NCBI RefSeq assembly: GCF_048263515.1 | Contig: NZ_JBLXEC010000018.1 | Location: 1-64,000, forward strand | Direction of reading: 5' to 3' | DNA: 64,000 nt | Source of the DNA: Marinovum sp048263515 | GTDB taxonomy: Bacteria > Pseudomonadota > Alphaproteobacteria > Rhodobacterales > Rhodobacteraceae | In this document: positions 10,647 through 18,619 of the stretch, piece by piece | Layout of the letters: each line of letters opens with the position of its first letter | Numbering within the stretch: the first letter of the stretch is position 1 | Made by a program: the position numbers and the translations under genes | Notes under the pieces: model-generated | Told to the model about the DNA's origin: nothing | What the model saw: the letters and a program-made list of their open reading frames with translations, nothing else | Databases searched by the model: none

Positions 10647-11504
10647 ATGGACATGCGCGCGCGCCCCTACCGTTCCGTTCTCTACATCCCCGGTTCCAAG
10701 ACCCGGGCGCTCGACAAGGCGCGGAGCATGGCGGTCGATGCGATCATCTTCGATCTCGAGGATGCGGTCTCGGTCGAGGAAAAGGCCAATGCGCGCCAGA
10801 CCCTGGCCACGGCGCTGGCCGAGGATGGCTATGGCCGGCGGATGAAGATCGTGCGGATCAACGGGCTCGACACCGACTGGGGCCGCGCCGATGCCGAGGC
10901 GGTGGTGGCGATGCAGCCCGACGCGGTGCTGCTGCCCAAGGTCAACGGCCCCGCCGATCTGGATGCCCTGGCCGAGATCACCGGCGACCTGCCGATCTGG
11001 GCAATGATGGAGACGCCGCTCGGTATGCTCAATGCCGCGGCGATTGCCGCCCATCCAAGGCTCGCGGGCTTTGTCATGGGCACCAATGACCTGGCCAAGG
11101 ACCTGCAATGCCGCTTCCGTGCCGACCGGCTGCCGCTGATGACCTCGCTCGGGCTCTGCCTGCTGGCCGCCAAGGCGCATGGGGTGGTGATCGTCGACGG
11201 GGTCTACAATGCCTTCAAGGATGACGAGGGGCTGCGCGCCGAATGCCGGCAGGGCCGCGACATGGGCATGGACGGCAAGACGCTGATCCACCCGGCGCAG
11301 GTCGAGATCGCCAACGCGGCCTTTGCCCCCTCGGAGGAAGAGACCGACCTGGCCCGCCGGCAGATTGCCGCTTTTGAGGAGGCCGAGCGCCAGGGGCAGG
11401 GGGTCGCCGTCGTCGACGGGCGCATCGTCGAGAACCTGCATGTTGCCACGGCGCGCGAGATACTGGCAAAAGCAGAGGCAATCGCAGCCCTCGCATCGGA
11501 GTAA
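10647..11504 (+). CDS. mcl2: (3S)-malyl-CoA thioesterase (CitE-like family)
   Basis: Likely hydrolyses (3S)-malyl-CoA to malate and CoA, finishing the ethylmalonyl-CoA pathway. 285 aa, CitE/HpcH aldolase fold, with DAIIFDLEDAVS (acidic metal-binding region), ETPLGMLNA and the C-terminal DGKTLIHPAQVEIAN signature. The paralogue Mcl1 (malyl/beta-methylmalyl-CoA lyase) is longer. The gene order with nnrU, DUF1737 and mch is as I recall for mcl2 of Rhodobacter sphaeroides; thioesterase versus lyase rests on that and on length. AAGGAGG nine bases before the ATG. An in-frame upstream extension was rejected. Confidence 0.85.
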   Translation: MDMRARPYRSVLYIPGSKTRALDKARSMAVDAIIFDLEDAVSVEEKANARQTLATALAEDGYGRRMKIVRINGLDTDWGRADAEAVVAMQPDAVLLPKVNGPADLDALAEITGDLPIWAMMETPLGMLNAAAIAAHPRLAGFVMGTNDLAKDLQCRFRADRLPLMTSLGLCLLAAKAHGVVIVDGVYNAFKDDEGLRAECRQGRDMGMDGKTLIHPAQVEIANAAFAPSEEETDLARRQIAAFEEAERQGQGVAVVDGRIVENLHVATAREILAKAEAIAALASE

Positions 11505-11509
11505 CCCTC

Positions 11510-12058
11510 ATGTTCGTCCTGATCCTCGGCCTCGCCCTCTGGGCATTGGCACATTTCTTCAAGCGCCTGGCGCCGGAACGCCGCGCCGCCATGGGCGACA
11601 AGGGCAAGGGGGTCGTGGCGCTGGTGCTGGTGCTCTCGGTGGTGCTGATGGTGCTGGGCTACCGCGCCGCCCCCTACGTCGACGTCTGGTCGCCGCCGGC
11701 CTGGGCGCGGCATCTCAACAACCTGATGGTTCTGGTGGCGATCTTCATGATGTCGCCGGCGCCGAAAAAAGGCCGGCTGCTCTCGGGCATGCGTCACCCG
11801 ATGCTGATGGGCTTCGGCCTCTGGGCGCTGGCGCATCTGCTGGTCAACGGCGATGTCGCCTCGATCGTGCTGTTTGGCGGTCTGCTGGTCTGGGCCTTTG
11901 CCGAGATCAAGGTGATCAACCGGGCGGAACCCAACTGGGTGGCGCCGGCGCCGGGCTCCTACGGCAAGGACGCCATGTTCTTTGTGGCCTCGATCGTGCT
12001 TCTGGGCATGATCGGCTATATCCACGGGCTGATCGGCCCGTCACCATTCGCGGGGTAA
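11510..12058 (+). CDS. NnrU-family integral membrane protein
   Basis: 182 aa with about five membrane segments. It contains the NnrU-type middle region with MRHPMLMGFGLWALAHLLVNGD and EIKVINRAEP near the C-terminal half. NnrU was named from denitrification loci, but homologues such as this occur in central-carbon operons and their activity is unknown. It starts five bases after mcl2 and ends four bases before the DUF1737 gene, so it is part of one operon ending in mch. Confidence 0.9.
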   Translation: MFVLILGLALWALAHFFKRLAPERRAAMGDKGKGVVALVLVLSVVLMVLGYRAAPYVDVWSPPAWARHLNNLMVLVAIFMMSPAPKKGRLLSGMRHPMLMGFGLWALAHLLVNGDVASIVLFGGLLVWAFAEIKVINRAEPNWVAPAPGSYGKDAMFFVASIVLLGMIGYIHGLIGPSPFAG

Positions 12059-12062
12059 CTGC

Positions 12063-12266
12063 ATGAAACTCTATCGTTTTCTTTCCGCCGACGACACGTC
12101 GGAGTTCTGCCACAAGGTCACGGCCGCACTCGACAAGGGTTGGTCGCTCTACGGCGATCCGACCTATGCCTTCGACCATGCCAATGGCGTCATGCGCTGC
12201 GGACAGGCCGTGACCAAGGAGGTCGAGGGGCAATATTCGCCGGACATGAAGCTGGGGGCGCAGTGA
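12063..12266 (+). CDS. DUF1737-family small protein
   Basis: 67 aa, MKLYRFLSADDTSEFCHKV, matching the small DUF1737 pattern: an N-terminal Y-x-F strand, a helix ending in LDKGWSLYGDP, and a GQAVTKEV strand. The stop TGA overlaps the mch ATG (TGATG), indicating translational coupling. Biochemical role unknown; its fixed position between nnrU and mch suggests a link to C4/C5-CoA metabolism, which is inference. Confidence 0.85.
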   Translation: MKLYRFLSADDTSEFCHKVTAALDKGWSLYGDPTYAFDHANGVMRCGQAVTKEVEGQYSPDMKLGAQ

Positions 12267-13303
12267 TGGGGGCAGCCAAGACCAACCCGGGCCGCTTCTT
12301 CGAGGATTACCGGCTGGGCGAGATGATCCGTCACGCCGTGCCGCGCACCGTTTCCGGCGGTGAACGGGCGCTTTACCACGCGCTCTACCCGGCGCGGCAT
12401 GCGCTTTATTCCTCTGACGAATTTGCCAGGGCCTCCGGCCTGCCGGCGGCGCCGATCGACGACCTCGCGGCCTTTCACGTGGTCTTCGGCAAGACGGTGC
12501 CGGACATCTCGCTCAATGCCGTGGCCAACCTCGGCTATGCCGAGGGGCGCTGGCATCTGCCGGTCTATCCCGGCGATACCCTGCGGTCCGAGAGCGAGGT
12601 GATCGGTCTCAAGCAGAACTCCAACGGCAAATCCGGGGTGGTCTATGTCCGCACCCGCGGGCTGAACCAGCGTGATGACGTGGTGATGGACTACGTGCGC
12701 TGGGTCATGGTGCGCAAGAACGACCTCGATGCGCCGGCGCCAGAGACGGTGATCCCCGAGCTGCAAAAGGTGATCCCGGCCGAGGATCTGGTGATCCCCG
12801 AGGGCCTCGACTTCACCCGCTACGATTTCGATCTGGCAGGCGAGGCGCATCGCTGGGGGGATTACGCGGTCGGCGAGACCATCGACCACGTCGACGGCGT
12901 CACCATCGAAGAGGCCGAGCACATGCTGGCCACCCGGCTTTGGCAGAACACCGCCAAGGTGCATTTCGATGCCACCTTCCGGCCCGACGGGCAGCGGCTG
13001 ATCTATGGCGGGCATGTCATCTCGTTGGCGCGCGCGCTCAGCTTCAACGGGCTGGCCAATGCGCAGATGATCGTCGGGCTGAACGGCGGGGCGCATGCCA
13101 ACCCCTGCTATGCCGGGCTGACGGTCAAGGCCTGGTCAGAGGTGCTGGACAAGGCCGAAACCGCGGCGCCGGGCGTCGGCGCGATCCGGCTGCGGCTGGT
13201 GGCGACCTCGGGCGGCGAAGCCTTTACGCTGAAGGGCGAGGATGGCCGGTATCTGCCACATGTGCTGCTTGATCTGGACTACTGGGCGTTGATGCCGATG
13301 TGA
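12266..13303 (+). CDS. mch: Mesaconyl-CoA hydratase (beta-methylmalyl-CoA dehydratase)
   Basis: Interconverts mesaconyl-C1-CoA and beta-methylmalyl-CoA in the ethylmalonyl-CoA pathway. 345 aa, a double hot-dog MaoC-like protein. The N-terminal half has GRFFEDYRLGEMIRH and HVVFGKTVPDISLNAVANLGYA; the C-terminal half has RWGDYAVGETIDHVDG and IYGGHVISLARALSFNGLAN. The ATG overlaps the DUF1737 stop. Last gene of the mcl2 operon; the 337-bp gap to sdhC contains sdh operators. Confidence 0.95.
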   Translation: MGAAKTNPGRFFEDYRLGEMIRHAVPRTVSGGERALYHALYPARHALYSSDEFARASGLPAAPIDDLAAFHVVFGKTVPDISLNAVANLGYAEGRWHLPVYPGDTLRSESEVIGLKQNSNGKSGVVYVRTRGLNQRDDVVMDYVRWVMVRKNDLDAPAPETVIPELQKVIPAEDLVIPEGLDFTRYDFDLAGEAHRWGDYAVGETIDHVDGVTIEEAEHMLATRLWQNTAKVHFDATFRPDGQRLIYGGHVISLARALSFNGLANAQMIVGLNGGAHANPCYAGLTVKAWSEVLDKAETAAPGVGAIRLRLVATSGGEAFTLKGEDGRYLPHVLLDLDYWALMPM

Positions 13304-13382
13304 GGCGTCGGAGGGCGCGTGACCGCGCTCTCTCGGCCCTCGGGACAGGCGCCGGAACACCCTCCGGCGACCATCCCGTTTC

Positions 13383-13524
13383 GTGATCACAAAACCCCGC
13401 GGGCGTGATCGCTAACAATTTCCGACAGTTCTTGGCGGGATTGCGACGGTGGGGTCGGTGGCGAATCGCGGCTGTTTCTGCAAAGCGGCATTTTTGTGAT
13501 CACTGCATCCGACCCTGTGATCAC
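13383..13524 (+). promoter_or_regulatory. Putative operator region of sdhCDAB
   Basis: GTGATCAC occurs at 13383-13390, 13496-13503 and 13517-13524. The last two have centres 21 bp apart and lie 117-145 bp before the sdhC ATG, the same arrangement as before sucC. Between them, GTGATCGCTAACA (13405-13417) combines half of that palindrome with a CGCTAACA LacI-type half-site. The remainder of the 13304-13640 gap shows no ORF or RNA signal. A shared TCA regulator is inference; the sites are direct observation. Confidence 0.7.
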
Positions 13525-13640
13525 AAAGTCGGAAAAATCCCTGCATTGCGCCAAAAAACCGCGGTTTAATGCCGGTGCGCCCGGTGACAGCGCGCGAAAA
13601 ATCCTTATCACGGTAGCCAAGAGAACCGAAAGGACGCGCC

Positions 13641-14030
13641 ATGGCCGATGTAAATCGCGGCAACCGACCGCTTTCGCCCTTCATGCTGGGCAAGTATTAC
13701 AGGTTTCAGCTCAACTCAGTGACCTCGATCCTCACCCGGATCACCGGCAACGCCCTGTTGCTGGGCGCGCTGCTGGTGGTCTGGTGGCTGCTCGCCGCGG
13801 CCTCGGGGCCGGAGTATTTCGCCACGGTCGACTGGATCGTCACCAGCTTCATCGGCGATGTGATCATGTTCCTGTCGCTCTGGGCGCTGTGGTACCACAC
13901 GCTGGCCGGCGTGCGGCACATCATCTGGGACCAGGCGGTGGCGCTGGATATCCGCACCGCCGACATGCTTGGCTGGGGCGTGATCGGCGGCTCGGTCCTG
14001 CTCACCCTGATCACCGTCCTGTTCATCTGA
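13641..14030 (+). CDS. sdhC: Succinate dehydrogenase cytochrome b556 subunit
   Basis: Membrane anchor that binds heme b and quinone in complex II. 129 aa with three membrane helices. It begins with the family pattern NRPLSPFMLGKYYRFQLNSVTSILTRITG, and the heme-ligand region is WYHTLAGVRHIIWD (about residue 85-98). First gene of sdhC-sdhD-sdhA-(two small genes)-sdhB, 14 bp before sdhD. Confidence 0.97.
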   Translation: MADVNRGNRPLSPFMLGKYYRFQLNSVTSILTRITGNALLLGALLVVWWLLAAASGPEYFATVDWIVTSFIGDVIMFLSLWALWYHTLAGVRHIIWDQAVALDIRTADMLGWGVIGGSVLLTLITVLFI

Positions 14031-14043
14031 GAAAGGCGCCGAC

Positions 14044-14415
14044 ATGTCATTCCTGACCGATTACAAACGCGCCGTGGGCTGGGGTTCTGCCAAGTCCGGC
14101 ACGATGCATCACTGGCGGATGAAGATCTCTTCCGTCGCGCTGCTGATCCTGATCCCGCTCTTCGTGTTCAACTTTGGCGCCATCCTCGGCGCGCCTTATG
14201 AAGAGGTGGTGGCCCATTACGCCCGGCCCTGGCCCGCGATCATCGCCGCGCTGACAATCGTCGTCGGCTTCATGCACTTCAAGGACGGCGCGCAGATCAT
14301 GATCGAGGATTATGTCCACGGTCTCACCGGCAAGGTGCTGATCCTCGGCGTCATCCTTCTGTCTTATGCCGCTGCGGCGACCGGCGTCTTCGCCCTCGCC
14401 AAGCTGGCCCTTTGA
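14044..14415 (+). CDS. sdhD: Succinate dehydrogenase membrane anchor subunit
   Basis: Second hydrophobic subunit of complex II. 123 aa, three helices. The conserved SAKSGTMHHWRMKISSVAL loop and HFKDGAQIMIEDYVHG carry the quinone-site and heme-ligand residues typical of SdhD. Closely spaced between sdhC and sdhA. Confidence 0.97.
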   Translation: MSFLTDYKRAVGWGSAKSGTMHHWRMKISSVALLILIPLFVFNFGAILGAPYEEVVAHYARPWPAIIAALTIVVGFMHFKDGAQIMIEDYVHGLTGKVLILGVILLSYAAAATGVFALAKLAL

Positions 14416-14430
14416 ATACCGGAGCTTCTG

Positions 14431-16236
14431 ATGGCTGAATATTCCTACGAGACGCATGATTATGACGTCGTGGTTGTCGGCGCCGGCGGCGCCGGGCTTC
14501 GCGCCACGCTGGGCATGGCCGAACAGGGGTTGCGCACCGCCTGCGTGACCAAGGTCTTCCCGACCCGTTCGCACACCGTGGCGGCGCAGGGTGGCATCGC
14601 CGCTTCGCTGTCGAACATGGGCCCGGACCACTGGCAGTGGCACATGTACGACACGGTGAAGGGCTCTGACTGGCTGGGCGACACCGACGCGATGGAATAC
14701 CTCGCGCGGGAAGCGCCCAAGGCGGTCTACGAGCTTGAGCACTACGGCGTGCCGTTCTCGCGCACCGAAGAAGGCAAGATCTACCAACGCCCGTTCGGCG
14801 GCCACACCACCGAGTTCGGTGAAGGTCCCGCCGTGCAGCGCACCTGCGCCGCCGCTGACCGGACCGGCCACGCCATCCTCCACACGCTCTACGGCCAGTC
14901 GCTGAAGCAAAAGGCCGAGTTCTACGTCGAATATTTCGCCATCGACCTGCTGATGAGCGAAGACGGCGCCTGCCAAGGCGTGCTTTGCTGGAAGCTCGAC
15001 GACGGCACCATGCATGTCTTCAACGCCAAGACCGTGGTGCTGGCGACCGGCGGTTACGGCCGCGCCTATTTCTCGGCGACCTCCGCCCATACCTGCACCG
15101 GCGACGGTGGCGGCATGGTGGCGCGCGCGGGCCTGCCGCTGCAGGACATGGAGTTCGTGCAGTTCCACCCCACCGGCATCTACGGCTCGGGCTGCCTGAT
15201 CACCGAGGGCGCGCGCGGCGAGGGCGGTTACCTCACCAACTCCGAGGGCGAGCGCTTCATGGAGCGTTATGCACCGCAGTACAAGGATCTCGCGCCGCGC
15301 GACTACGTCAGCCGCTCGATGACCATGGAAATCCGCGAAGGCCGCGGTGTCGGCGACGAGGGGGATCACATCCACCTCAACCTGTCGCACCTGCCGCCCG
15401 AGGCTCTGGCCGAACGCCTGCCGGGCATCTCGGAGTCGGCCAAGATCTTTGCCGGGGTCGACGTCACCAAGGAACCGATCCCGGTGCTGCCGACGGTGCA
15501 CTACAACATGGGCGGCATCCCCACGAACTATTGGGGCGAGGTGCTGAACCCGACCGAGGACGACCCCAACCGCATCGTGCCCGGCCTGATGGCCGTGGGC
15601 GAGGCCGGCTGCGCCTCGGTGCATGGCGCCAACCGTCTGGGGTCCAACTCGCTCATCGACCTCGTGGTCTTTGGCCGCGCCGCGGCGATCCGCGCCGGCA
15701 AGGTGGTGAACCCCGAAAGCGCGGTGCCCACCGCGCCCAAGGCCGAGATCGACAAGGCGCTCGACCGCTTCGACGGGCTGCGCAATGCCAAGGGCGGCAC
15801 GCCCACCGCGGAGCTGCGCCTCGAGATGCAGAAATGCATGCAGGACGATGCCGCGGTCTTCCGCACCGCCGAGACCCTGTCTCAGGGCGTCGAGAAGATG
15901 ACCAAGATCGCGGCCAAGCTGGATGACCTTCAGGTCACCGACCGCTCGCTGGTCTGGAACTCGGACCTGATGGAGACGCTGGAGCTGACCAACCTGATGC
16001 CCAACGCGCTGGCCACCATCGTCGGCGCCGAGGCGCGCAAGGAAAGCCGCGGCGCGCATGCGCACGAGGACTTCCCCAAGCGCGACGACGACAACTGGCG
16101 GGTGCACACCATTGCCGTGGTGGATGGAAACAAGGTCGATCTGAGCTACCGTCCTGTGGTCAAGGATCCGCTTACCTCGGAAGACGAGGGTGGCATTTCG
16201 CTCAAGCGGATCGCGCCAAAGGAAAGGACGTTCTGA
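14431..16236 (+). CDS. sdhA: Succinate dehydrogenase flavoprotein subunit
   Basis: Oxidises succinate to fumarate with covalently bound FAD. 601 aa, normal. Motifs: VVVGAGGAGLRATLGMA dinucleotide fold, RSHTVAAQGGI with the FAD-linking His, HPTGIYGSGCLITEGARGEGG with active-site Arg, and the C-terminal R-S-R-G-A-H-like ESRGAHAHEDFP. Its stop overlaps the ATG of a small exported protein, so two extra genes separate it from sdhB. Confidence 0.99.
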   Translation: MAEYSYETHDYDVVVVGAGGAGLRATLGMAEQGLRTACVTKVFPTRSHTVAAQGGIAASLSNMGPDHWQWHMYDTVKGSDWLGDTDAMEYLAREAPKAVYELEHYGVPFSRTEEGKIYQRPFGGHTTEFGEGPAVQRTCAAADRTGHAILHTLYGQSLKQKAEFYVEYFAIDLLMSEDGACQGVLCWKLDDGTMHVFNAKTVVLATGGYGRAYFSATSAHTCTGDGGGMVARAGLPLQDMEFVQFHPTGIYGSGCLITEGARGEGGYLTNSEGERFMERYAPQYKDLAPRDYVSRSMTMEIREGRGVGDEGDHIHLNLSHLPPEALAERLPGISESAKIFAGVDVTKEPIPVLPTVHYNMGGIPTNYWGEVLNPTEDDPNRIVPGLMAVGEAGCASVHGANRLGSNSLIDLVVFGRAAAIRAGKVVNPESAVPTAPKAEIDKALDRFDGLRNAKGGTPTAELRLEMQKCMQDDAAVFRTAETLSQGVEKMTKIAAKLDDLQVTDRSLVWNSDLMETLELTNLMPNALATIVGAEARKESRGAHAHEDFPKRDDDNWRVHTIAVVDGNKVDLSYRPVVKDPLTSEDEGGISLKRIAPKERTF

Positions 16237-16544
16237 TGAAACCGATCCAAGCATGTTCCGCAGCCCTGCTCGCAGCCCTGCTGGCCGCGCCCGCCGTGGC
16301 CCAGGAGGCCTATGTCGAGGTGCTGGGCGGCAAGGGCTATGTCGAGGAGCTTGGCAGCACGAGCCACGCCGAGGACTATGGCCGCAAGGGCTATGTGCCG
16401 GTTGCCGACAGCTATGCACCCGCCGCCCGCACCCGGGTGCGGGTTTCGGGCGTGGCGGTGCGGCAGGTCTCCGTGGTGCTGCCCGGCTGTGTCATGGGCA
16501 TGGGCGTGATGCAGCGCGGCACGCTGATCTGTCCGGGCCACTGA
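16236..16544 (+). CDS. Small exported protein within the sdh operon
   Basis: 102 aa with a Sec signal peptide (MKPIQACSAALLAALLAAPAVAQ, cleavage near residue 23). The mature domain is rich in Gly/Val with GGKGYVEELG and YGRKGYVPV near-repeats and two cysteines near the C-terminus (PGCVMGMG, LICPGH). The ATG overlaps the sdhA TGA, indicating coupling. No known domain recognised. Periplasmic; a role with complex II is only suggested by position. Confidence 0.75.
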   Translation: MKPIQACSAALLAALLAAPAVAQEAYVEVLGGKGYVEELGSTSHAEDYGRKGYVPVADSYAPAARTRVRVSGVAVRQVSVVLPGCVMGMGVMQRGTLICPGH

Positions 16545-16545
16545 G

Positions 16546-16878
16546 GTGAGCGCCAAGATGGGTCCCAAGTTCCTCTCCCTCGCCGCCCTGGCGCTGCTGT
16601 TCGGCGCCTGTTCGCCGGCCTCACAGGACCAGCTGGCGCGCGGCGCGGCGAAATCGGTGGTCGCCCGCACCGCCGCCGAGCGTCTGCCCGGCGTGCCGGT
16701 CGAGCCCTTCACCAACTGCATCATCGACAATGCCAGCAGCCAGCAGATCTTGGTGCTGGCCACTGACAGCGTGACCGGCCCCACCGCCTCGACCTGGGAA
16801 ATCATCACCGGGATTGCGCGCAAACCCGAGACCCTCCAATGCCTGCTGACCAACGGCGTCGGCGCCTTGCTGCGATAG
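16546..16878 (+). CDS. Small lipoprotein-like exported protein within the sdh operon
   Basis: 110 aa from GTG at 16546; an ATG at 16558 (MGPKFLSLAAL) would give 106 aa and a cleaner signal peptide. The hydrophobic core ends in LLFGAC, close to a lipobox but with Phe at -3. The mature part has two cysteines (TNCIID, LQCLLT) and no known domain. It lies one base after the preceding small gene and about ten bases before sdhB. Exported by pattern; function unknown. Confidence 0.75.
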   Translation: MSAKMGPKFLSLAALALLFGACSPASQDQLARGAAKSVVARTAAERLPGVPVEPFTNCIIDNASSQQILVLATDSVTGPTASTWEIITGIARKPETLQCLLTNGVGALLR

Positions 16879-16888
16879 GAGCAACGAC

Positions 16889-17668
16889 ATGGTACAACTG
16901 ACCCTCCCGAAGAATTCCCGCATCAAGACGGGCAAGACCTGGCCCAAGCCCGAGGGCGCGACCAACGTGCGCAAGTTCCAGATCTATCGCTGGAGCCCCG
17001 AGGCGGGCGGCAATCCGACGGTCGACACCTATTTCCTCGACATGGACAAATGCGGGCCGATGGTCCTGGACGCGCTGATCAAGATCAAGAACGAGATCGA
17101 TCCGACGCTGACCTTCCGCCGGTCCTGCCGGGAGGGGATCTGCGGCTCCTGCGCGATGAACATCGACGGCATCAACACCCTGGCCTGCATCTACGGGCTC
17201 GACGAGATCACCGGCGATGTCCGGATCTATCCGCTGCCGCACATGCCGGTGGTCAAGGACCTGATCCCGGATCTCACGCATTTCTACGCCCAGCATGCCT
17301 CGATCATGCCCTGGCTCGAGACCAAGACCAACCGGCCGGCCAAGGAATGGCGCCAGTCGATCGAGGACCGCAAGAAGCTCGACGGGCTCTATGAATGCGT
17401 GATGTGCGCGTCCTGCTCGACCTCCTGCCCGTCCTATTGGTGGAACGGCGACCGCTACCTCGGGCCGGCGGCGCTGCTGCATGCCTATCGCTGGATCATC
17501 GACAGCCGCGACGAGGCCACCGGCGAGCGGCTTGACGATCTCGAGGATCCCTTCAAGCTCTATCGCTGCCACACCATCATGAACTGCACCAAGACTTGCC
17601 CCAAGGGGTTGAACCCGGCGCTGGCGATCTCGCAGATCAAGAAGATGATGGTCGAACGCGCGGTCTGA
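16889..17668 (+). CDS. sdhB: Succinate dehydrogenase iron-sulfur subunit
   Basis: Carries electrons from FAD to quinone. 259 aa. The N-terminal ferredoxin domain has SCREGICGSCAMNIDG and a later LAC for the 2Fe-2S cluster. The C-terminal domain has CVMCASCSTSCPS and CHTIMNCTKTCPKGLNP for the 4Fe-4S and 3Fe-4S clusters. Last gene of the sdh operon, followed by a strong terminator. Confidence 0.99.
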   Translation: MVQLTLPKNSRIKTGKTWPKPEGATNVRKFQIYRWSPEAGGNPTVDTYFLDMDKCGPMVLDALIKIKNEIDPTLTFRRSCREGICGSCAMNIDGINTLACIYGLDEITGDVRIYPLPHMPVVKDLIPDLTHFYAQHASIMPWLETKTNRPAKEWRQSIEDRKKLDGLYECVMCASCSTSCPSYWWNGDRYLGPAALLHAYRWIIDSRDEATGERLDDLEDPFKLYRCHTIMNCTKTCPKGLNPALAISQIKKMMVERAV

Positions 17669-17675
17669 TTTCGGA

Positions 17676-17828
17676 TTTCGCCGCGCCTGCGCGCGTCGAC
17701 AGGCGGGGGGCTTCGCCCCCCGTTTTTTATTGGCGATGCCTGAGGCCGGCGTGCCATGTCGAGGGGCGGGATATCGGGGGGCTTTGCCCCCCGGACCCCC
17801 CAGCGGTATTTTCAAAGAGAAGAAGCGG
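17676..17828. repeat. Intergenic repeat family B, copy 3
   Basis: Contains the 25-bp GC-rich leader (17676-17700) identical to 9946-9970, then the sdhB terminator hairpin, then the family-B block 17775-17828 (GGGGGGCTTTGCCCCCC, GCGGTATTTTCAAAGAG, AGAAGCGG). Nothing else is seen up to the small gene at 17915. Confidence 0.75.
17704..17728 (+). terminator. Rho-independent terminator of sdhCDAB
   Basis: CGGGGGGC, loop TTC, GCCCCCCG, followed by six T. It begins about 35 bp after the sdhB stop. A very stable GC stem with a proper U-tract makes this the clearest terminator in the left half of the window. Confidence 0.9.
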
Positions 17829-17914
17829 AGATGGGGTGCCTTGGGACCCTGGCTGGATCGCGGGGTGTCCGGGGCCAGGTTTTCCCGCATGGATCTGGGA
17901 GAGGCGGGTTTGCA

Positions 17915-18106
17915 ATGATCGTGGTTCTGGGGCTGATCCTGGCCTTTGTCTTGCTGCTGGTGTTCTCGAAGCCGGCATTGCGACACTGCCGCTGGCGGGA
18001 ACGGCGCGGGACAGAGGAGAGCCTGTGGCGCTGCGCCTATTGCGGGGCCGAGGTGACCGGCGCGCCGGGTGTGCCGCCCAAGGTCTGTTTGCGCAATTCC
18101 GGGTGA
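17915..18106 (+). CDS. Small single-span membrane protein with zinc-ribbon-like cysteines
   Basis: 63 aa from ATG 17915. The N-terminal 20 residues (MIVVLGLILAFVLLLVFSKP) form one membrane helix. The cytosolic tail has C-x-x-C (WRCAYCGAE) and a later single Cys (PKVCLRNSG), plus an earlier Cys in LRHCRWRE, a plausible metal or redox site. The reading frame is open upstream, but that part runs through the repeat and is not protein-like. GAGG-like bases precede the ATG. Family not recognised. Confidence 0.6.
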   Translation: MIVVLGLILAFVLLLVFSKPALRHCRWRERRGTEESLWRCAYCGAEVTGAPGVPPKVCLRNSG

Positions 18107-18227
18107 CGTTGCGGAGCCTTGCGTCAGCTGCAAGGCGCTTTTGCACAGATGGGGGATGTCACCGTGGGGCGGGCGGCCTAGGTCACCGGGCAGGGAGGAG
18201 GTTTCGCAGGTAACGAAAGGCACTCCC

Positions 18228-18380
18228 ATGCAGACCCCCGAGCATCACGATATCCCCGAAACACCCGAGGCTGAAGCCGAAGCCGCGCTGGCCGTTCTGG
18301 ACGAGGCCTGGGCCTATTACAGCCATGAGCCGCTGCCGGCCCGGGATGCCCCGGCCTATACCGCGCCCTTGGCGGCGTGA
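18228..18380 (+). CDS. Small acidic protein of unknown function upstream of the decarboxylase gene
   Basis: 50 aa: MQTPEHHDIPETPEAEAEAA... with many Glu/Asp, an Ala-rich helix and the segment LDEAWAYYSHEPLP. AAAGG lies before the ATG at 18228. The coding pattern is convincing (GC-rich third positions), and I have the impression that similar small acidic proteins occur in other rhodobacteria. It lies 239 bp before the ornithine decarboxylase gene. Function unknown. Confidence 0.6.
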   Translation: MQTPEHHDIPETPEAEAEAALAVLDEAWAYYSHEPLPARDAPAYTAPLAA

Positions 18381-18619
18381 GACCGTCAAATCGTGCCCTG
18401 TCGGTAACAGCTGACGGGGCGCGAAAAAAATCGCTCACGCCTGCCGATTTCGGCTTGATCGAATCCGACTTCCGCTCCATATGCGGCTTCAAGACGCCAA
18501 CGCACGCGCCTCTGGCGAGGTGGGCAAGCACCCACGCGGTTACGTAGCGACGGTAACGTCTCCCTTGGAACTGAGCGGTCTGCGCCGGGTTGTCCCGGAA
18601 TGGCCGGGTCTGACTGGAG
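18381..18619 (+). promoter_or_regulatory. Long structured leader upstream of the ornithine/lysine decarboxylase gene
   Basis: 239 bp without a convincing gene but with several inverted repeats: GCCCTGTC...GACGGGGC (18396-18421), GTGGGCAAGCACCCAC, GTTACGTAGCGACGGTAAC and CCGGGTTGTCCCGG. A short open frame runs from 18481 through the leader into the coding region. Leaders that sense polyamines precede decarboxylase genes in other bacteria (for example speF leaders); whether this one does so is inference. No known riboswitch consensus was matched. Confidence 0.4.

Noticed and set aside
14047..16419. 790-aa open frame antisense to sdhD and sdhA
   Set aside because: Shadow with low-complexity His/Arg content; the sdh genes explain the DNA.
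18396..18429. Terminator-like hairpin before the decarboxylase gene
   Set aside because: The A-tract after the stem is on the plus strand, so there is no U-run for either strand in the right place; treated as leader structure.
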